Assembly: GCA_937873255.1 (NCBI GenBank)
Contig: CALMVM010000422.1
Coordinates: 1-9,161 of the forward strand
Length of the DNA: 9,161 bases
Source: an uncultured Verrucomicrobiota bacterium
GTDB lineage: Bacteria; Verrucomicrobiota; Verrucomicrobiia; Chthoniobacterales; SZAS-18
Direction of reading: 5' to 3'
Positions 6,401-9,161 of this stretch are shown one piece after another. The position numbers were made by a program, and so were the translations under genes. A model generated the notes under the pieces. It saw only the letters and a program-made list of their open reading frames with translations, was not told the DNA's origin and did no database searches. Positions within the stretch are counted from its first letter, which is position 1. Each line of letters opens with the position of its first letter.

Positions 6401-7685
6401 TCACGTCGGCGGTGATGGCGTGCGTGTAGACCCCCGCGCGCGCGTGCTCGAAGGCTTCTTCGTCCAGGTCGCAGCCAAAGACCTGGATGCTGGGCGGGTG
6501 GCTGAGTGTGCGCGCGTGCTCGACGAGCAGCATCGCCAGGGAGTACGTCTCCTCGCCCGTGGCGCACGCCGCCGTCCACACCCGCACGGTGTCCTCCGGC
6601 CCCTTGCCCGCGAAGAGCGAGGGGATGATGTCTTTTTCCAGCGCCGCGAAGGTGTCCCGGTCGCGGAAGAAGTTGGTCACGGAGATGAGCAGGTCCTGCA
6701 ACAGGGCTCCCGCCTCGCCCGGGTGCGTGCGCAGAAAGCTCACGTAGTCGGGCAGGTTGGGGACCCCGTTGATTTGCAGGCGGCGCGAGACCCGCCGCAC
6801 GATGGTCGCGCGCTTGTAGTAGGTGAAGTCGTGGCTGGTGCGGGCGCGCAGGAAACCGAGCACCTCGCGTAGGGCCGCCTCGTCGATATCCAGCGGAGGC
6901 AGGGCGGGCTTGGCAGGCTGCGGACCGTCTTCGGGGGGCAGGCGCAGGGTCGCCCCGTTGGCGCGGTATTCCACGATGCGCGCGGGCATGTTGACCACGC
7001 GCAGCACCCAGTCCACCATGCCCGTGTCGATGGCGTTGGAAGGCATGGAGGCCTGCTCGGCCTCCTCCGGGTCTTGAGCGATGGTCAGCCCGCCGCGCTC
7101 CTTGATGCGCTTGAGCCCGATGGACCCGTCGCCGTCCGCGCCCGAGAGCACCACGGCGGTGGCCTGGGGGCCGTGGGTGTCGGCCAGGGTACGGAAGAAC
7201 ATGTCCACGGCCACGCGAGTGCCGCGCTGCGGATCGAGGTTGGTCAGGCGCAGGTGGCCATCGACGATGAGAAGGTGCTTGCCCGGCGGGATGACGTACA
7301 CGCGGTTGGCTTCCACCCGCTCGGCGTCCCGCGCCGCCCGTACCGGCATGGCGGTCGTCGCTTGGAGCAGCTCGGGCAGGGTGCTCGGGTGGTCGGGCGA
7401 GAGGTGGAGGATGACCACGTAAGCCATGCCCGTCTCGGCGGGCAGCACCTGGAAGAAATTCTTGAGCGCCTGGATGGAACCTGCCGAGCCGCCCAGGGCA
7501 ACCACTGGCAACTGGTTGTAGTTGCGCGCGGGCACGAGGTTGTCGATCTCGTCCGCGTGGATTTCCTCGATGAGATCGGGGGCGACCGCCGGCAGCCCCT
7601 GGGCCAGGGCGGACGGCGACTCGGCAGCCTCCGGGGCGTCGGACCCGGCTTCGGCACCTTGCGGATGATCGTTTTCGGTAGGCAT
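3450..7685 (-). CDS. CheB-CheR-PAS hybrid sensor histidine kinase
   Basis: This 1411-residue soluble protein has no transmembrane segment or signal peptide. Domains in order: acidic linker (1-55); CheB methylesterase (about 58-240) with the triad S67 in GGSAGS, H94 and D186 in SGADGDGS; CheR methyltransferase (about 268-530) with the SAM loop TAACATGEE (371-379) and CRNLLIYLN; linker (540-710); long heptad coiled coil (about 715-800, SHEELQSMNEELRSASEEL). Three PAS-type sensors follow (about 803-910, 921-1035, 1049-1165). Then come HisKA with H1187 in LSHELRTPL, and HATPase_c with N1304 (N-box), DTGIG at 1332-1336, the F-box FRPFEQ and the G2 box GGLGLGLAI. There is no receiver domain; the downstream receiver gene probably supplies it. 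CheB and CheR keep their catalytic motifs, yet no chemoreceptor gene is nearby. The domains may methylate and demethylate a partner in trans or act as regulatory modules. The ATG at 7685 is the first start in the frame and precedes a low-complexity acidic leader. Confidence 0.92.
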   Translation of the reverse strand: MPTENDHPQGAEAGSDAPEAAESPSALAQGLPAVAPDLIEEIHADEIDNLVPARNYNQLPVVALGGSAGSIQALKNFFQVLPAETGMAYVVILHLSPDHPSTLPELLQATTAMPVRAARDAERVEANRVYVIPPGKHLLIVDGHLRLTNLDPQRGTRVAVDMFFRTLADTHGPQATAVVLSGADGDGSIGLKRIKERGGLTIAQDPEEAEQASMPSNAIDTGMVDWVLRVVNMPARIVEYRANGATLRLPPEDGPQPAKPALPPLDIDEAALREVLGFLRARTSHDFTYYKRATIVRRVSRRLQINGVPNLPDYVSFLRTHPGEAGALLQDLLISVTNFFRDRDTFAALEKDIIPSLFAGKGPEDTVRVWTAACATGEETYSLAMLLVEHARTLSHPPSIQVFGCDLDEEAFEHARAGVYTHAITADVSEERLARFFVKDARGYRVRRELREIVLFAEHDLLKDAPFSKLDLASCRNLLIYLNREAQDRALEIFHFALKPEGKLFLGSSESVPEENELFQTLDKKHRFYVRRTVQHVGLPVPTGTGTLQRVLQAREAPVLPSPIFSQTIATAFSPTSALPPSEERAALTELHFRFIERCAPPSVMLNERHDIVHLSEHAGRFMQPVGGLPTMNLLRSIHPDLRTELRGALFAVVETGAPVEVFGVPITLEGAARMVDLRVAPAPELAPSYLLVSFAARDPDPAASGSVPPRLETEAVVRHLEQEVEHVRGQLRDTVERYEASAEEYKSSHEELQSMNEELRSASEELETGREELQSINEELHTVNTQLKTNVDELGHANSDLHNLMNATNIITVFLDRELRITRFTPNAAEPFFLIPTDVGRPLAHVKQRLEYSECEADAEKVLRTLVPVEREVDGTDDQHWFLVRFQPYRTTEDHIGGLVLTFVDITERKRAEAERRRTEERLRLIVNSANDYAIFTLDLERRVTSWSPGAQIILGYTEAEILGQPGDIVFTPEDRAANAPVLETEKAKAEGHAENERYHLRRGGERFYGSGVTMALREDDGTIIGYVKIMRDLSEAKRTDDALRESEGRFRTLADAVPQVIWANDAEGKANYFNGRWFEYTGLSFKESANLGWQAIVHPDDAPASVEHWQRALAAGEVFDTDYRLRRADGVYRWHIGRNVPLKDEAGHVLGWFGSATDTEDLVHARAQAQAANAAKDHFLAVLSHELRTPLMPITMALASLGRRQDLPEVVSKAHAMIRRNVELETRFIDDMLDVTRIAQGKMEIVRRPMDLHESIERAVEVSSPDIEAKGQQLTVSLEAAEHTVSGDFARLQQVFWNLLKNASKFTPRGGAIHLRSRREGTDQVVEVTDTGIGMDSESLGRVFRPFEQANANITREFGGLGLGLAIAKGTVEAHGGTLRASSPGPGQGATFTVTLPTTTMLGAVEAAN

Positions 7686-7802
7686 GGCTAGGGAAAGCGT
7701 ATTCGCTGCTCCGGGAAAGTCGAGTCTCCCAAAAGCTGAGGGGTCAACCCTTAGCGCTCATTCGTTCGGATTTGTAACCGTCATCCACCCCTGCTAGGAA
7801 AA

Positions 7803-7843
7803 TCAAAACTAGTGGGATCGCTGTCGCAACGACCAAGTTTTGA
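7803..7843. repeat. Inverted repeat upstream of the kinase gene
   Basis: TCAAAACT (7803-7810) and AGTTTTGA (7836-7843) are perfect reverse complements. The 25-bp spacer holds a smaller GTCG-CAA-CGAC stem (7823-7833), so a cruciform or hairpin with an apical stem can form. It lies about 120 bp upstream of the kinase ATG on that gene's upstream side. It could be an operator, or a remnant of a mobile-element tip. No convincing promoter hexamers were found next to it. Confidence 0.35.
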
Positions 7844-8011
7844 CCCTGTCCTCAATGTGAGAACCTTCATGCTTGGAAGGTTCAGCATCACGAGTTTGTC
7901 CCGCACCACTGTCCACAGCAGGATTGCGCCGCTGCTAGCCGCGAGACGCCGACTCAAAATTACACGCTGCTTCAGAGCGCAATGGCCACTGTCGGCAAGT
8001 TCAGAGATTAG
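7844..8011 (+). pseudogene. Cys/His-rich open frame lacking a start, possible gene remnant
   Basis: In one plus-strand frame this stretch reads PCPQCENLHAWKVQHHEFV, then PHHCPQQDCAAAS and more, ending GKFRD-TAG (55 codons). The C-x2-C ... H ... H-H-C-x4-C spacing resembles a zinc-binding module. A TGA (7841-7843) immediately precedes it and no ATG, GTG or TTG start lies at its beginning, so it cannot be expressed as it stands. The TAG stop is formed by the TA target duplication plus the first G of the IS5-family repeat. The uninterrupted site (TA followed by GAACG) would also have been TAG. I do not recognise the family. It may be chance, since the other frames here are also open. Confidence 0.25.
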
Positions 8012-8028
8012 AGCCTGTCGTTCATTTT
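8011..8028 (+). repeat. IS5-family left inverted repeat
   Basis: GAGCCTGTCGTTCATTTT is identical to the reverse complement of 8846-8863. GG follows two bases further in on both sides (GGG on the left, AGG on the right when reverse-complemented), so the match is 20 of 21 if one mismatch is allowed. Confidence 0.92.
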
Positions 8029-8049
8029 GGGTGAGGTAAAGTGGCGGCC

Positions 8050-8847
8050 ATGAGCCGCAAAGTTTACCCGACCGATGTCACCGATGAGGAGTGGGCCTTC
8101 GCCGTGCCGTATCTGACCTTGATGAGGGAGGATGCCCCGCAACGCCTCCACGCGTTGCGTGATCTCTTTGACGCCGTGCGCTGGATGGCCAAGGCGGGCT
8201 GCCCCTGGCGGATGCTGCCCGGCGACTTTCCAGCGTGGACGGCCGTCGAGCAGCAGGCCAAGCGTTGGATGGAGGCCGGCTGCTTTGAGGCCATGGTGCA
8301 TGATCTCAGAATGGTCCTGCGCCGACTCCATGAGCGTCACGAACAACCCAGCGCCGTGGTGCTCGACGGGCGCACGCTCCAAAGCAGCCCGGAGAGCGGC
8401 GCGCGAGCGGGTTACGACGGCTACAAACGCAAAAAGGGTAGCAAGGTGCATATGGCCGTGGACACGTTGGGCAGTCTGTTGGCGCTGGTGGTCACGCCCG
8501 CCAACGAGCAAGAACGTGCCCAGGTCGCCGCCTTGTCCGAACAGGTGCAGGAGGTCACCGGAGAAAACGTTGATCTGGCGTATGTGGACCAGGGTTACAC
8601 CGGCAAGAAAGCTGCCTCGGCGGCCGCCGCTCACGGCATCGAACTCGAAGTCGTCAAACTCGCCGAAGCCAAGCGTGGGTTCGTGCTCTTGCCCCGGCGA
8701 TGGGTCGTCGAACGCTTCTTCGCTTGGATGGCGAGATTCCGGCGGCTTTCGCGCGACTACGAACGCCTTCCCACCACCCTCGCCGGTCTACATTGGCTGG
8801 CTTTTGCCTGTCTACTGCTGGGTAACTTGTTCAAGATCAACCCCTAA
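8050..8847 (+). CDS. IS5-family DDE transposase
   Basis: This 265-residue transposase cuts and joins the ends of the surrounding IS. The N-terminal DUF4096-type region begins MSRKVYPTDVTDEEWAFAVP and includes WRMLPGDFPAW. The DDE nuclease fold shows D106 (AVVLDGRTLQSSPESG), D180 (AYVDQGYTG) and E221 (RRWVVERFFAW), followed by the RRLSRDYERLPTTLAGLHW signature of the Y-(2)-R-(3)-E type. All three acidic residues are in place and the frame is unbroken. ATG at 8050 gives the usual family start. An in-frame GTG at 8041, close behind a GAGG (8033-8036), would add three residues and may be the true initiator because it has the better-placed ribosome binding site. The TAA stop overlaps the first two bases of the right inverted repeat. 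Length is normal for the family. Confidence 0.93.
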   Translation: MSRKVYPTDVTDEEWAFAVPYLTLMREDAPQRLHALRDLFDAVRWMAKAGCPWRMLPGDFPAWTAVEQQAKRWMEAGCFEAMVHDLRMVLRRLHERHEQPSAVVLDGRTLQSSPESGARAGYDGYKRKKGSKVHMAVDTLGSLLALVVTPANEQERAQVAALSEQVQEVTGENVDLAYVDQGYTGKKAASAAAAHGIELEVVKLAEAKRGFVLLPRRWVVERFFAWMARFRRLSRDYERLPTTLAGLHWLAFACLLLGNLFKINP

Positions 8848-8863
8848 AATGAACGACAGGCTC
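8846..8863 (-). repeat. IS5-family right inverted repeat
   Basis: AAAATGAACGACAGGCTC is the exact reverse complement of 8011-8028. It overlaps the last two bases of the transposase stop codon and is followed by the TA duplication at 8864-8865. Confidence 0.92.
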
Positions 8864-8895
8864 TAGAACGCAAGATTTTCCTGCCCATTTACTTG

Positions 8896-8914
8896 CGTAA
8901 TAATCCTTATTGCG
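8896..8914. repeat. AT-rich hairpin in the right flank
   Basis: CGTAATAA-TCC-TTATTGCG forms 8 pairs with one G.T wobble and a 3-nt loop. It lies in a conspicuously AT-rich stretch (about 8870-8990) unlike the rest of the window. No U-tract follows it on either strand, so a terminator role is doubtful; the base composition suggests DNA of different origin. Confidence 0.35.
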
Positions 8915-8987
8915 AATCCTTTCAGAATATAACATGCAAAAAGCCGTTATTATTGGGAATTCGTGTGAAATGGCCGAATGGGCAGGC

Positions 8988-9025
8988 AAAAAATTGCTTT
9001 CAGAGGCGGTTGGGAGGCAACCGCC
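8988..9025 (-). terminator. Terminator-like hairpin after the right-edge gene
   Basis: On the minus strand GGCGGTTG-CCTCC-CAACCGCC (9025-9005) is a perfect 8-bp stem with a 5-nt loop. It starts six bases after the stop of the minus-strand frame ending at 9031. A T6 run (8993-8988) follows 11 nt after the stem. That gap is longer than in a textbook intrinsic terminator, so function is probable but not certain. Confidence 0.5.
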
Positions 9026-9030
9026 GCTAC

Positions 9031-9161
9031 CTACCGATGCAAGAGACCGTCAGGAAACGGAGCAATCCATCTCGCGACACCGGCGCAGTAGAACGGCGTA
9101 TTGCCGTTGGTCATCAGCCAATGGCCGGCGACATCAGGTTGTCGGATCAGAGCGGAAGCGA
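9031..9161 (-). CDS. Unrecognised protein, C-terminal end only
   Basis: This is the last 42 residues of a gene entering from the right edge. It reads ASALIRQPDVAGHWLMTNG, then NTPFYCAGVARWIAPFPDG and LLHR, with a TAG stop at 9033-9031. The aromatic and hydrophobic composition and the hairpin directly after the stop argue for a real gene end. I do not recognise the family and propose no function. A plus-strand frame from an ATG at 8934 is open through the same bases, but it becomes arginine-rich and would run through the hairpin, so it is the less likely coding strand. Confidence 0.5.
   Translation of the reverse strand, partial: ASALIRQPDVAGHWLMTNGNTPFYCAGVARWIAPFPDGLLHR

Larger units (their letters stand above)
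8011..8863 (+). mobile_element. Complete IS5-family insertion sequence (853 bp)
   Basis: This is bounded by perfect 18-bp inverted repeats and contains a single transposase gene filling almost the whole element. The dinucleotide TA flanks both sides (8009-8010 and 8864-8865), consistent with a 2-bp TA target duplication as in some IS5 subgroups (IS427/IS1031-like). Repeats, gene and duplication are all intact, so the insertion looks recent and the element potentially active. Confidence 0.9.

Noticed and set aside
3405..6872. Two long plus-strand open frames of 667 and 478 codons (3405-5408 and 5436-6872)
   Set aside because: They lie antisense to the kinase gene. High GC at third positions keeps the complementary frame open. 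The products are His/Arg/Gly-rich with no motifs, while the minus frame shows CheB, CheR, PAS and kinase signatures throughout.
8934..9161. Plus-strand frame from ATG 8934 open to the right edge
   Set aside because: It turns arginine/serine-rich, crosses the 8-bp hairpin and is antisense to a more protein-like minus-strand frame that ends just before that hairpin.

Overview
The window is GC-rich and strongly GC-biased at third codon positions inside its real genes. It comes from a Gram-negative-type bacterium with a large mobile-DNA load. The phylum cannot be fixed from the sequence. Verrucomicrobiota or Proteobacteria would both fit the very large CheB-CheR-PAS histidine kinase and the weak ribosome binding sites, but this is inference only.

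Layout, left to right. (1) 1-860 is a nest of broken mobile elements. A Tn3-family transposase start (minus strand, frameshifted near codon 6) runs off the left edge. Its 38-bp-type terminal inverted repeat (281-318) lies inside an IS1-family insB reading frame and cuts it off. The IS1 insA gene and its A7 frameshift site survive. (2) 1003-2277 is an intact nickel-pincer-dependent lactate racemase family gene (larA), with an 8-bp inverted repeat upstream as a possible operator. No cofactor genes (larB, larC, larE) are present. (3) 2410-2529 is the C-terminal tail of an AraC-family regulator. It is cut by about 0.3-0.4 kb of non-coding DNA (about 2530-2910) packed with nested palindromes. This resembles an ORF-less omegaRNA/HEARO-type element with an IS200/IS605-like end hairpin, and it is the most interesting part of the window. 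(4) 2941-7685 is a two-gene signalling operon on the minus strand. It encodes a 1411-residue soluble hybrid protein (CheB methylesterase, CheR methyltransferase, long coiled coil, PAS domains, HisKA, HATPase_c), followed by a stand-alone receiver protein. (5) 7686-8010 is intergenic, with an inverted repeat and a start-less cysteine/histidine-rich frame. (6) 8011-8863 is a complete IS5-family insertion sequence: 18-bp perfect inverted repeats, TA duplication and an intact DDE transposase. (7) 8866-9161 is an AT-richer flank with a terminator-like hairpin and the 3' end of an unrecognised minus-strand gene leaving the right edge.

Functionally, larA and the kinase/receiver pair look like the resident genes. 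The rest reads as repeated insertion and decay. No link between larA and the signalling pair is visible beyond proximity.
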